A stretch of 64,000 nt of DNA from an uncultured Ruminococcus sp. (GTDB lineage Bacteria > Bacillota > Clostridia > Oscillospirales > Acutalibacteraceae), in NCBI GenBank assembly GCA_910585865.1, contig CAJUGO010000010.1:1-64000 (forward strand), written 5' to 3'. A model generated the notes under the pieces. That model saw only the letters and a program-made list of their open reading frames with translations. It did no database searches and had not been told where the DNA came from. This document shows, piece by piece, positions 27,379 through 35,430 of the stretch. The first letter of the stretch is position 1. Every line of letters begins with the position of its first letter. The position numbers and the translations under genes are program-made.

Positions 27379-27567
27379 ATGGCAAAATGTGAATTCTGCG
27401 GTAAGGATGTAAAGTTCGGTATCAAGGTATCTCACTCTCACAGAAGATCCAACAGAACATGGAAGCCCAATGTACAGCGTGTAAAGGCTATTGTTGATGG
27501 TTCTCCTAAGCGTGTATATGCTTGCACCCGTTGTTTGCGTTCAGGTAAGGTTACCAGAGCTAACTAA
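27379..27567 (+). CDS. rpmB: 50S ribosomal protein L28
   Basis: 62 aa, the standard bL28 size. CEFCGKDVKFG at the start and CTRCLRSGKV near the end form the zinc-ribbon (C+) version. A strong AAGGAGGTG precedes it. Single-gene transcript with own promoter and terminator. Confidence 0.97.
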   Translation: MAKCEFCGKDVKFGIKVSHSHRRSNRTWKPNVQRVKAIVDGSPKRVYACTRCLRSGKVTRAN

Positions 27568-27582
27568 TTATACTGTTAAAAA

Positions 27583-27625
27583 AGGCTGTTTCATGGTTAT
27601 ATTGAGACAGCCTATTTTTATTTTA
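27583..27625 (+). terminator. Terminator of rpmB
   Basis: AGGCTGTTTCA (27583-27593) pairs with TGAGACAGCCT (27603-27613) with one G-T pair. ATTTTTATTTT follows. Confidence 0.75.
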
Positions 27626-27706
27626 TATATTATTTTATATATTATTTTATATATTTTTTAATAAACAGGAAACAGCTACTATAATAAGATTAGAACCTCG
27701 GGATAC

Positions 27707-27781
27707 ATGGCAGCAGTTTATACAGACTTTGACGGTGATATTGTTGTCGGTTGCAGAGCAAGCAGAGGTGAAAAAGTTTAA
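27707..27781 (+). CDS. Possible 24-residue leader ORF
   Basis: ATG at 27707, stop at 27779-27781, one base before the ATG of the HAD gene. The peptide begins MAAVYTDFDGDIVVG. It could be a translational leader, a remnant of another gene or chance; there is no strong ribosome site. Confidence 0.2.
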   Translation: MAAVYTDFDGDIVVGCRASRGEKV

Positions 27782-27782
27782 A

Positions 27783-28499
27783 ATGCTATTTAAAAACGAG
27801 AAGAAAAGAATAAAGGCAATCGGTTTTGATGTGGGACATACACTTATTAAGTATAATAATCCGCTAAACTGGCAGGGACTTTATCGTTCAGGGTTGGAGC
27901 ACGCTGCCGCTGCCTCCAATATTACTTTGTCAGAGGATATGATTTTTGCAGCAACAGATGTTCTACTAAAATATAACACTCGAGTAAACTATAGAGAATG
28001 GGAAACAACTTCTGATTGCATTTTTAATGAAATATTAAATAGATGGGGACTGCATACAGATTTATATACTATAAAATCCGGATTTTATTCTTTTTTTAAA
28101 GCGGATGCAGAGCCGTACCCGGAAACAATTGACATTCTGAAAAAATTAAAACAGTATGGGATAAAAACAGGAGTTTTAACAGATGTCGCCTATGGAATGG
28201 ATAATGTATTTGCTTTAGAGGATATTTCTGTAATTTCGGATTTCATTGATATAGCTGTTACCTCTGTAGATGTTGGTTACAGAAAACCAAACTCAGCAGG
28301 ATATTTAAAACTGCTCGATTCTCTGAAGATTTATCCTAATGACATGATATTTATTGGAGATGAAGAAAAGGACATTATCGGGGCTAAAAAGCTTGGAATT
28401 ACTTCTGTTCTTATTAATAGAAGTACAGAAATAAAGGAGTTTGGACAGGATTATACATTGAAATCTTTAAACGGCATTTTTTCTATTTTAGGTTTATAA
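27783..28499 (+). CDS. HAD-superfamily hydrolase
   Basis: 238 aa. Motif I is modified: IGFDVGHTLIKY (residues about 11-22) has the nucleophile Asp but Gly where the acid/base Asp of DxD is usual. The later lysine (VGYRKPNSAGY near 172) and the GDEEKDIIGAKKLG acidic motif near 199 are present. HAD-IA type small-molecule phosphatase or related; altered motif I may change activity. The start is ATG 27783; a GTG at 27768 is possible. Confidence 0.78.
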   Translation: MLFKNEKKRIKAIGFDVGHTLIKYNNPLNWQGLYRSGLEHAAAASNITLSEDMIFAATDVLLKYNTRVNYREWETTSDCIFNEILNRWGLHTDLYTIKSGFYSFFKADAEPYPETIDILKKLKQYGIKTGVLTDVAYGMDNVFALEDISVISDFIDIAVTSVDVGYRKPNSAGYLKLLDSLKIYPNDMIFIGDEEKDIIGAKKLGITSVLINRSTEIKEFGQDYTLKSLNGIFSILGL

Positions 28500-28531
28500 A
28501 CACTATAAATAATGCTAGAGACTGATTATTA

Positions 28532-28825
28532 ATGAAAATACGATTGTTTAAACAAGAAGATGCCGAAGAAACAGCACAGGTTATTACAAAACTTTAAGAA
28601 AGAGCAATAGTAAAGACTCTTCCCAAAAATTTATTGATGATGACATTTCCTCACATTAAGCAAATATGTTAATTGAACACGATGAATTTTTTAGAAAAAA
28701 AACAAATTGAAATACCCACTTCGATTATGGCAGTATAATTCTACCGAAAAATGGGATATAATTTTAAAGATGGAATCGCGGAAATTAACAATAAACAACT
28801 TTACAGACTGGAAAAGTACAGATAA
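28532..28825 (+). pseudogene. Decayed GNAT N-acetyltransferase
   Basis: An intact N-terminus (MKIRLFKQEDAEETAQVI) stops after 21 codons. After several frame breaks and missing sequence, the C-terminal segments IEHDEFF, KQIEIPTSI and FYRKMGYNFKDGIAEI...QLYRLEKYR reappear in other frames. These match the two ends of one acetyltransferase subfamily, with the acetyl-CoA-binding middle deleted. Non-functional. Confidence 0.7.
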
Positions 28826-28863
28826 CAGTATTTTAATTAAATTATATAAAAACAAGTTTACGA

Positions 28864-28905
28864 GCGATAATGATTGAGCTGAATTAATCATTATTGCCTT
28901 TTTAT
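28864..28905 (+). terminator. Terminator after the GNAT remnant
   Basis: 12-bp arms (28864-28875 with 28886-28897, one G-T pair) followed by CTTTTTATC. Confidence 0.55.
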
Positions 28906-29109
28906 CTTTATACAAATTTTACATAACAGGATTCGATGTCTGCTATAACTGCTGATATATATAATATAAATAACAATAAATTTATATAGCAATATAACAA
29001 AGTCCCTGTTCAAGATTTGTATTGCTAACAGCTATTTTTTAAAAGTATTCGTCAAAACGCCAAAAGCAGGCGGGTACCCTTGAATTGTGACCGTCCGATA
29101 AGCTGGAAA

Positions 29110-29565
29110 TTATCGTTCCATTGTAAAAATGGTCACCTCAACATTTCCGTCCTTCTTTCTACCGGCAATGCTAAACCCGCATCTTTCTGTATAGAATTTT
29201 ATATTCTGCTCCTTGTCCGAAGGCGTCACCAATGTAATTTGCTTCCAATCGGGACAAATTGACAGCATATATTGGAATGCCTGTGTGCCTATCCCCAGTC
29301 CCTGATACGTTGGAATAATACATAAACATCCAAGATAATACTGCCCGTTTCCTTTATTTTCTAAGGAAATTACTCCAACAGGGATACCATTTTTCATAAT
29401 AATATGTTTGGGAAATCGGAGGATAGACGCTTCCATCTGACTTTTCGTTTTTCCATAACCGGGGCATTCCCCATAGCGTACATAATCATCATAAAATGAA
29501 GAATTATAAATATCTATCATCAAATCGGTATCCGATTTGATGGCTTCTCTGTATGTCAATACCAT
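29110..29565 (-). CDS. GNAT-family N-acetyltransferase
   Basis: 151 aa. The acetyl-CoA loop is in CIIPTYQGLGIGTQAF (about residues 86-101) after a beta-bulge strand YYLGCLCI, and FYTERCGFSIAG marks the C-terminal region. AAAGGAT precedes the start. Substrate unknown; not closely similar to the decayed GNAT gene next door. Confidence 0.88.
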   Translation of the reverse strand: MVLTYREAIKSDTDLMIDIYNSSFYDDYVRYGECPGYGKTKSQMEASILRFPKHIIMKNGIPVGVISLENKGNGQYYLGCLCIIPTYQGLGIGTQAFQYMLSICPDWKQITLVTPSDKEQNIKFYTERCGFSIAGRKKDGNVEVTIFTMER

Positions 29566-29701
29566 TTTCTTATCCTTTCAAACTCCGATTTGTCTTACTG
29601 ATTATAGCATGGCACAGGCTTCCTGACAATTTGTTTCCGTGGAATTGACGGAGTTTCAACCAGCAACATAAATCTTGAACAGGGAGATAACAAATTTTGT
29701 G

Positions 29702-29730
29702 TTGCAAGAATCATTTTAATATGTTAAAAT
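29702..29730 (+). promoter_or_regulatory. Promoter of candidate small RNA
   Basis: TTGCAA (29702-29707), 17-base spacer, TAAAAT (29725-29730). The expected start point falls on the first base of the inverted-repeat structure at 29737. Confidence 0.5.
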
Positions 29731-29736
29731 AAAAAT

Positions 29737-29896
29737 GCCAAACAAAAATCTAGTTTTTATTTTCACCTCAGTGTGTATTTTTATTTCGGTAAAAATGCAG
29801 GCTCTGTTTTCACACACTTAGGTGACAGTTGGAATTTTTGTTTGGCGACAAAAGAGCTATGTGTTTTTCGTGCGTAGCTGCGGCTGCGCATTTTTT
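29737..29896 (+). ncRNA. Candidate structured small RNA
   Basis: About 160 bases with no ORF. GCCAAACAAAAAT (29737-29749) pairs perfectly with 29834-29846. CACCTCAGTGTGT (29764-29776) pairs with 29812-29824 at 12 of 13 positions. ATTTTTA/TAAAAAT (29777-29783, 29790-29796) closes a TTTCGG loop. A terminator follows at 29871. I do not recognise the family; it seems too short and wrongly shaped for 6S RNA. A MITE-like DNA element is the alternative. Confidence 0.5.
29871..29896 (+). terminator. Terminator of candidate small RNA
   Basis: TGCGTAGC (29871-29878), TGCG loop, GCTGCGCA (29883-29890), then six T (29891-29896). No plus-strand gene precedes it except the candidate RNA. Confidence 0.7.
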
Positions 29897-29943
29897 ATTA
29901 TCTGAATTTCATTAGTTAATAAAAAAGCAACCGAATAAGATGA

Positions 29944-30144
29944 TTATTCTCTGCCGAGAATATAATCAACAGATACCTTATACAAATCAGCAAGTTTAAT
30001 AAGATGCTCAACAGGAATGGTCTGATAACCACGCTCATATCTTGAGTAAACCGTTTGCTGTATTCCAAGATATTCAGCTATATCAACCTGTTTCATGTCG
30101 TTGTCCTCACGCAAATCTCTCAAACGCCTAAAATACAAAAACAT
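29944..30144 (-). CDS. XRE-family (Cro/CI) HTH repressor
   Basis: 66 aa single-domain DNA-binding protein. The helix-turn-helix runs through MKQVDIAEYLGIQQTVYSRYERG, and the end LADLYKVSVDYILGRE is typical of SinR/immR-like proteins. ATG 30144 is chosen; a TTG at 30153 lacks a ribosome site. Palindromes on both sides of the divergent promoter are its probable operators. Confidence 0.85.
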   Translation of the reverse strand: MFLYFRRLRDLREDNDMKQVDIAEYLGIQQTVYSRYERGYQTIPVEHLIKLADLYKVSVDYILGRE

Positions 30145-30151
30145 CACCCTC

Positions 30152-30173
30152 AATAGTATCTATAAGTACTATT
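30152..30173. promoter_or_regulatory. XRE operator, left copy
   Basis: Imperfect palindrome with outer half-sites AATAGTA and TACTATT, overlapping the -35 of the divergent promoter and 8 bases upstream of the repressor ATG. Confidence 0.5.
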
Positions 30174-30200
30174 GACTTTATCACATATATTTGCTATAAT
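30172..30200 (+). promoter_or_regulatory. Promoter of the membrane zinc-ribbon gene
   Basis: TTGACT (30172-30177), 17-base spacer, TATAAT (30195-30200). Confidence 0.7.
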
Positions 30201-30205
30201 TATTT

Positions 30206-30227
30206 TATAGTACTTAAAAGTACTATA
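30206..30227. promoter_or_regulatory. XRE operator, right copy
   Basis: Perfect inverted repeat: TATAGTACTT, AA, AAGTACTATA. It sits at about +1 to +20 of the plus-strand promoter. Confidence 0.65.
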
Positions 30228-30250
30228 CTTTGATAGGGAGTATAGTGAGC

Positions 30251-30763
30251 ATGAATACAAATGAACATCACCAAAAGAATAAAACAAAAGGTATTCCGAT
30301 AATTATTTTGGGAATTATCTTTCTTGGAGGAGGGCTTATAAGCTTTTTGTATGGAAATTCCAAGAATAATATCTATAACGATTTATTTTTAGATCAAATA
30401 CAAAATTCCGGTTTTACCTTTAACTTTTTAGGCATTATAGGTTTGCTTTTAGGTATTATTTTACTTATAGTCGGAATTGCATTTTATTGTATAAATAAAA
30501 ATGATATTTCTTCATCAAACAATTTTGCTGCGGAAACTGAAAAATATAACCCTATAGATGACATCATGAGAAACCTTATCGAATTAAAGAGTAAAAATCT
30601 TATTACTGATGAAGAATTTATTAAAAAATATCAAAATCTGGCAATCTCAAAGCATTCAGTAAATATCAGAACCTGTGATTCATGCAAGGCACAGGTAAAG
30701 AATACCGATATATTCTGTTCTGTTTGCGGTCATAAGCTTGAGGATGAAAAATCCCTTTTATAA
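30251..30763 (+). CDS. Membrane protein with SHOCT-like segment and zinc ribbon
   Basis: 170 aa. Two membrane helices (about residues 12-32 and 55-80), then a SHOCT-like helix pair (NLIELKSKNLITDEEFIKKY, about 113-132), and a C-terminal zinc ribbon with two CxxC pairs (CDSCKAQ and CSVCGHK). Function unknown. ATG 30251 has GGGAG upstream. It is divergent from the XRE gene and appears repressed by it. Confidence 0.75.
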   Translation: MNTNEHHQKNKTKGIPIIILGIIFLGGGLISFLYGNSKNNIYNDLFLDQIQNSGFTFNFLGIIGLLLGIILLIVGIAFYCINKNDISSSNNFAAETEKYNPIDDIMRNLIELKSKNLITDEEFIKKYQNLAISKHSVNIRTCDSCKAQVKNTDIFCSVCGHKLEDEKSLL

Positions 30764-31035
30764 AATAGTATATTACTTTGATTATAATTTTATTGAAATC
30801 CATTTATGATATCTTGATTATATTTTCATTGATACAGTCATTATATTTTTTATGTTACAAAGTATTTATGACTTTATAAACCGGATAGTTACATGATTTC
30901 CAAATAATCTGCTTATCATTAATATTTCATTACTAAATAATTAAAAACCTGTATATTCCTACACCCAATACTGACAAATAGGCTGATAACAGATATCTTT
31001 GTTCACAATCTGTTTAAGCTGTCCCGTAAAAGCAC
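30764..31035. other. AT-rich intergenic stretch
   Basis: About 270 bases between two convergent transcripts. I see no ORF, repeat or clear hairpin before the rplQ terminator. Confidence 0.4.
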
Positions 31036-31070
31036 ACAAAAATACCCCCGACAATCACCTTGTCGGGGGT
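31036..31070 (-). terminator. Terminator of the S10-spc-alpha cluster
   Basis: ACCCCCGACAA (31044-31054) pairs perfectly with TTGTCGGGGGT (31060-31070). On the minus strand ATTTTTGTG follows. It lies 29 bases past rplQ. Confidence 0.85.
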
Positions 31071-31098
31071 CAACTTTTACTTGCAATACAGAAAATAA

Positions 31099-31449
31099 TT
31101 AAACAAGTTCAATAATAGCCATTTCAGCACCATCACCGCGGCGAGGACCAATCTTAGTCACTCTGGTGTAACCGCCGTTTCTGTCACTGTATTTTGGAGC
31201 AATATCTTTAAAGAGCTTGCATGTAACATCTTCCTTTGTAACAAAAGCCAAAACAAGGCGTCTGTTGTGAAGAGTATCATTTTTAGCTGTTGTAATCATT
31301 TTCTCAGCCATAGCCTGAACTTCTTTGGCACGAGTATTAGTTGTCTCAATTTTGCCGTTTTCTAAAAGGAATGTAACCATAGCACGGAGCATCGCTGTTC
31401 TCTGAGCAGTAGTTCTTCCTAATTTTCTTGTACCTGGCATTTCTTTCAC
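31099..31449 (-). CDS. rplQ: 50S ribosomal protein L17
   Basis: 116 aa bL17 with the conserved RKLGRTTAQRTAMLRAMVTFLLENGKIETT opening region and the VTKIGPRRGDGAEMAIIELV end. Last gene of the alpha operon, after rpoA and followed by a strong terminator. Confidence 0.97.
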   Translation of the reverse strand: MKEMPGTRKLGRTTAQRTAMLRAMVTFLLENGKIETTNTRAKEVQAMAEKMITTAKNDTLHNRRLVLAFVTKEDVTCKLFKDIAPKYSDRNGGYTRVTKIGPRRGDGAEMAIIELV

Positions 31450-31547
31450 TCCTTTACCGTTGAGTATTCTTGTAATTGCCGATCGTAAATAATCTAGACA
31501 TAATCGTTAAGTATGATTTGTTTTAATCGGCAACTACTTAGGAAAGC

Positions 31548-32501
31548 TTATTCGTCTTCCTTTTGAAGACTAAAACCGAGAGAGTTAAGTTTCTGCACAA
31601 CTTCCTCAAGCGACTTTCTGCCGAGGTTGCGTACCTTCATCATATCCTCTTCGGACTTGTTAGTTAAATCCTCTACCGTGTTAATGCCTGCACGCTTAAG
31701 ACAATTAAACGAACGAACAGATAAATCGAGATCTTCAATTGTCATTTCAAGGATTTTCTCTTTGCCCTTATCATCTTTTTCAACCATAACTTCTGCACTT
31801 GATGCCTTGTCAGAAAGATTTACAAAAAGATTGAGATGCTCTGTAAGAACTTTTGCAGCAAGAGAAACTGCCTCCTGAGCGTTGATAACACCATTTGTCC
31901 AAACATCAAGAGTAAGTTTGTCATAGTCAGTAATCTGGCCTACACGCGTATTATCAACTGTGTAGTTTACCTTTAACACGGGAGTATAAATTGAATCTAT
32001 CGGCAAAACGCCTATAACATTATTGCCGCTTAACTGCTTGTTGCGTTCCGATGGAATGTAGCCTCTGCCCTTATCTATGGTAATTTCCATATTAAGTTTT
32101 GCGCCTTCGCCAAGTGTTGCAATGTGAAGTTCCGGATTAAGTATTTCAACTTCATTGTCACACTTTATATCAGCAGCAGTCACAACACAAGGACCCTCAG
32201 CAGCAATTTCTACTACCTTAGGACTTGTTTCATGAAGCTTTGCAACAAGACTTTTCATATTAAGAACAATTTCCGTAACGTCTTCCTTTACGCCGGGAAT
32301 AGTTGAAAATTCGTGAAGAACGCCGTCAATCCTGATTGATGTAACAGCACAGCCTTCAAGAGAGGAAAGCAGCACACGGCGCAGACTATTGCCGAGTGTA
32401 TTGCCAAATCCGCGCTCAAGCGGTTCAACAACAAATTTGCCGTACTTTCCGTCCTCGGTTAATTCCTCAGTTTCAATTCTTGGCTTTTCAATTTCTATCA
32501 T
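31548..32501 (-). CDS. rpoA: DNA-directed RNA polymerase subunit alpha
   Basis: 317 aa. The N-terminal dimerisation/assembly domain includes FVVEPLERGFGNTLGNSLRRVLLSS. The C-terminal domain (from about residue 250) has the IEDLDLSVRSFNCLKRAGI and KVRNLGRKSLEEV helices that bind UP elements and activators. Downstream of rpsD, as in Firmicutes. Confidence 0.98.
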   Translation of the reverse strand: MIEIEKPRIETEELTEDGKYGKFVVEPLERGFGNTLGNSLRRVLLSSLEGCAVTSIRIDGVLHEFSTIPGVKEDVTEIVLNMKSLVAKLHETSPKVVEIAAEGPCVVTAADIKCDNEVEILNPELHIATLGEGAKLNMEITIDKGRGYIPSERNKQLSGNNVIGVLPIDSIYTPVLKVNYTVDNTRVGQITDYDKLTLDVWTNGVINAQEAVSLAAKVLTEHLNLFVNLSDKASSAEVMVEKDDKGKEKILEMTIEDLDLSVRSFNCLKRAGINTVEDLTNKSEEDMMKVRNLGRKSLEEVVQKLNSLGFSLQKEDE

Positions 32502-32575
32502 TCGCGAATCCTCCTATACATTATGCGACCGCATGAACGGTCCATGCGTGTGTAATCTGCCTATGGATAATTGGA

Positions 32576-33178
32576 TTACTTGGAGTACAACTCAACGATA
32601 AGGTGTTCTTCAACAGGAAAGTCGATGTCTTCTCTCTGAGGAGCTGCAACAACCTTACCACCCAAAAGATTTTCGTTCTTCTCAAGCCATTTTGGGGTTA
32701 CAACAGATGCATTTTCACCCTCAGCAATTGCTTTAAATCTTGTAGTTGAGCGGCTCTTTTCCTTTACTTCAATAACATCGCCAACCTTTACAAGGTATGA
32801 TGGAATGTTTACCTTTTTGCCGTTTACGGTAAAGTGACTGTGATTAACAAGCTGTCTTGCTTCTCTTCTTGTAGCAGCAAGTCCGAGTCTGAAAATAACA
32901 TTGTCAAGTCTGCGTTCAATTAATGTAAGCAATACGGCACCGGTCTTGCCTTCTGATTTTTCAGCTTTCTCATAGTAAGCTCTAAACTGCTTCTCCATGA
33001 TGCCGTAAACAAATTTTACCTTCTGCTTTTCAGTAAGCTGTGTGCTGTATTCGCTCTTTTTTCTTCTCATCTTACCGCCGGGATTTCTGTTGGAAGTCTT
33101 CTTGGAATAACCCATAACAGCAGGGGAAATACCAAGAGCTCTGCAACGCTTAGCGATAGGCTGCATATTTTTAGCCAT
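32576..33178 (-). CDS. rpsD: 30S ribosomal protein S4
   Basis: 200 aa. S4 RNA-binding domain at about residues 90-150 (RRLDNVIFRLGLAATRREARQLVNHSHFTVNG). The N-terminus lacks the four-cysteine zinc knuckle (C- form). Its likely autoregulatory site would lie upstream of the operon; not recognised here. Confidence 0.97.
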   Translation of the reverse strand: MAKNMQPIAKRCRALGISPAVMGYSKKTSNRNPGGKMRRKKSEYSTQLTEKQKVKFVYGIMEKQFRAYYEKAEKSEGKTGAVLLTLIERRLDNVIFRLGLAATRREARQLVNHSHFTVNGKKVNIPSYLVKVGDVIEVKEKSRSTTRFKAIAEGENASVVTPKWLEKNENLLGGKVVAAPQREDIDFPVEEHLIVELYSK

Positions 33179-33204
33179 AGTAGAATTCTCCTCCTTCTAA
33201 AATA

Positions 33205-33606
33205 CTATACGCGTCTTCTCTTTGGAGGACGGCATCCATTGTGCGGGATTGGAGTAACATCCTTGATCATGGTTACTTCAAGACCTGCTGTCTGCAATGC
33301 TCTGATTGCAGCTTCACGACCCTGACCGGGGCCTTTTACATATACTTCAACATATTTCATGCCATGTTCCATTGCGGCCTTTGCAGCAGTTTCTGCGGCT
33401 GACTGAGCGGCAAACGGAGTTGACTTCTTTGAGCCTCTGAATCCGAGCTCGCCTGCGCTTGCCCAAGAAACAGCGTTACCCTGTGTATCGGAAATAGTAA
33501 CAATTGTATTGTTAAAAGTTGACTGAATATGCGCTGCGCCTTTTTCAATGTGCTTGCGCTCACGGCGACGGCGAATAACTTTCTTACCACCTTTTGGTGC
33601 TGCCAT
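33205..33606 (-). CDS. rpsK: 30S ribosomal protein S11
   Basis: 133 aa uS11; typical HIQSTFNNTIVTISDTQGNAVSW core and the C-terminal DVTPIPHNGCRPPKRRRV. Tightly spaced between rpsM and rpsD. Confidence 0.98.
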   Translation of the reverse strand: MAAPKGGKKVIRRRRERKHIEKGAAHIQSTFNNTIVTISDTQGNAVSWASAGELGFRGSKKSTPFAAQSAAETAAKAAMEHGMKYVEVYVKGPGQGREAAIRALQTAGLEVTMIKDVTPIPHNGCRPPKRRRV

Positions 33607-33621
33607 AATCCTTTGCCCTCC

Positions 33622-33990
33622 TTACTTCTTCTTATTTGCCATGGTCTTACGAGGACCCTTACGAGTACGAGCATTTGTCTTTGAACGCTGTCCTCTTACA
33701 GGAAGTCCCTTTCTGTGACGAACGCCACGGTAACAACCAATATCTATAAGTCTTTTAATATCATAAGCAATGTCACGGCGAAGGTCACCTTCAACGCGGC
33801 AGTTGTGCTCAATATATTCTCTGAGCTTTGCAATATCTTCTTCTGTCAAATCTCTGACACGAGTGTCAGGATTAACACCTGTTGCAGCAATAATGTCGTC
33901 TGCAGTTTTACGGCCGATACCATAGATATAAGTTAAGCCAATTTCAACTCTTTTATCTCTTGGTAAGTCAACGCCTGCTATACGAGCCAT
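33622..33990 (-). CDS. rpsM: 30S ribosomal protein S13
   Basis: 122 aa uS13; opens ARIAGVDLPRDKRVEIGLTYIYGIG and ends with the basic RGQRSKTNARTRKGPRKT tail that contacts tRNA. Confidence 0.98.
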   Translation of the reverse strand: MARIAGVDLPRDKRVEIGLTYIYGIGRKTADDIIAATGVNPDTRVRDLTEEDIAKLREYIEHNCRVEGDLRRDIAYDIKRLIDIGCYRGVRHRKGLPVRGQRSKTNARTRKGPRKTMANKKK

Positions 33991-34038
33991 ATAGTTGCAC
34001 CTCCATATAAAATTATTAATTTCGTTGTTTTAGGTAAA

Positions 34039-34152
34039 TTAACCCTGGCGCTGTTTATGCTTTGGGTTTTCGCAAATTACTAAAATCTTACCTTTTCTCT
34101 TGATAACTTTGCACTTATCGCACATTTTCTTTACTGAAGGTCTGACTTTCAT
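34039..34152 (-). CDS. rpmJ: 50S ribosomal protein L36
   Basis: 37 aa, found by translating the gap between infA and rpsM: MKVRPSVKKMCDKCKVIKR at the start and the zinc ligands C-x2-C...C-x4-H (C+ form). Position is the standard one. Confidence 0.96.
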   Translation of the reverse strand: MKVRPSVKKMCDKCKVIKRKGKILVICENPKHKQRQG

Positions 34153-34194
34153 TTATAATCATTCCTTTCTAAAAAGTCGTGTTATATACCCGGC

Positions 34195-34413
34195 TTATTT
34201 TGTACGCCAGGTAATTCTGCCTCTTGTCAGGTCGTAAGGTGACATCTCCACCTTAACCTTATCACCCGGCAAAATGCGAATGAAATTCATTCTCAATTTG
34301 CCTGAAATAACAGCTAATATCACGTGACCGTTCTGAAGTTCAACCTTAAACTGAGCGTTAGGAAGAGCTTCTCTTACAATACCTTCTACTTCAATTACAT
34401 CCTGTTTAGACAT
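34195..34413 (-). CDS. infA: Translation initiation factor IF-1
   Basis: 72 aa OB-fold protein, exact family length from ATG 34413 (MSKQDVIEVEGIVREALPNA). GGAGGT lies 7 bases upstream, so a longer in-frame version from 34443 is unlikely. Ends TRGRITWRTK. Confidence 0.97.
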   Translation of the reverse strand: MSKQDVIEVEGIVREALPNAQFKVELQNGHVILAVISGKLRMNFIRILPGDKVKVEMSPYDLTRGRITWRTK

Positions 34414-34417
34414 ACCG

Positions 34418-34663
34418 TCAACCTCCGTTTTTAATAAATTCATTCAAAATTCTTTTAATTTGCGGATTGGTTTCAAAAGAACCCTTAACAATCGTATTTG
34501 TGGCAGAAACATGGATCAGTTTCTTCTTTTTGGGGCGTTCAACTTTACGCCGCCTGCCGTCAGCAATGTAGACGTAAGTTGAATCAACAGCCACTGCAAG
34601 AAAAAAACTGCCCTTCTCTTTTCCCGCCAAAGCCTTTACTATACTTCCTTTTACCGTGTTCAT
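34418..34663 (-). CDS. KOW-domain RNA-binding protein (L14e-like)
   Basis: 81 aa with a KOW motif near the N-terminus (GSIVKALAGKEKGSFFLAVA). Such short KOW proteins sit between map and infA in many Clostridia and Bacilli; they resemble archaeal L14e and probably bind rRNA, but function is untested. Confidence 0.85.
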   Translation of the reverse strand: MNTVKGSIVKALAGKEKGSFFLAVAVDSTYVYIADGRRRKVERPKKKKLIHVSATNTIVKGSFETNPQIKRILNEFIKNGG

Positions 34664-34672
34664 AAATCACCT

Positions 34673-35425
34673 TTAATCGCACAAAGTCATAATTCGAGGC
34701 CCGTCGGGCGTTATTGCAACTGTGTGTTCAAAATGAGCCGACAGTTTGCCGTCAACGGTAACTACTGTCCACTTATCATCAAGAACACGCACGCTCTGAC
34801 TGCCCTGATTTACCATGGGTTCAATGGCAACTGTCATACCCGGAATGAGGCGAACGCCATGACCGGCAAAGCCGTAATTGGGTACGCTTGGGTCTTCGTG
34901 TAATTTCGCACCTACGCCGTGGCCGACATATTCTCGTACCACCGAGTAACTGCGAGCTTCAGCATACTTCTGAACTGCGCTGCCGATATCACCTGTTCGG
35001 TTACCGGCAAGAGCCTGTTTAATTCCCTCATTAAGGCTCTCTTTAGTGGCGTCAAGCAAAGCCTGTGCATCAGCACTGATTTTGCCGCATGGGAATGTAA
35101 AAGCATTGTCGCCGTGAAATCCCCTATAGTACGCGCCAACATCCACGCTTACTATATCGCCTTCTTTTAAAACGAGTTTCTTGCTGGGTATGCCATGGAT
35201 AACCACATTATTTACGGAAATGCACGCACTCGCAGGAAATCCGCCATAACCGAGAAACGAGGGAGAAGCTCCCTGTTTCTCGATATAATTACGGACAATG
35301 TTATCTATTTCATAAGTAGTAACGCCGGGCTTTACAGCCTCTCCCGCAACACGGAGTGCTTCAGCAGAAATTCTGCATGCATCTTTCATTTTAGAAAGTT
35401 CCCGCGCTGTTTTTACTACAACCAT
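34673..35425 (-). CDS. map: Type I methionine aminopeptidase
   Basis: 250 aa. Five metal ligands can be placed: D in SVDVGAYYRGFHGDNAFTF (two), H in VGHGVG, E in AIEPMV and E in HFEHTVAI. No N-terminal zinc finger. Usual neighbour of adk in the spc operon. Confidence 0.97.
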   Translation of the reverse strand: MVVVKTARELSKMKDACRISAEALRVAGEAVKPGVTTYEIDNIVRNYIEKQGASPSFLGYGGFPASACISVNNVVIHGIPSKKLVLKEGDIVSVDVGAYYRGFHGDNAFTFPCGKISADAQALLDATKESLNEGIKQALAGNRTGDIGSAVQKYAEARSYSVVREYVGHGVGAKLHEDPSVPNYGFAGHGVRLIPGMTVAIEPMVNQGSQSVRVLDDKWTVVTVDGKLSAHFEHTVAITPDGPRIMTLCD

Positions 35426-35430
35426 GCTGA

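Noticed and set aside
29737..29896. 6S RNA or SRP RNA identity for the structured element
   Set aside because: No SRP apical motif, and the hairpin is shorter than 6S RNA and lacks its large central bubble, so I left the family open.
31450..31547. Hairpin in the rpoA-rplQ gap (TTGCCGAT / ATCGGCAA)
   Set aside because: The 8-bp arms are separated by about 44 bases with no T-tract; probably chance.
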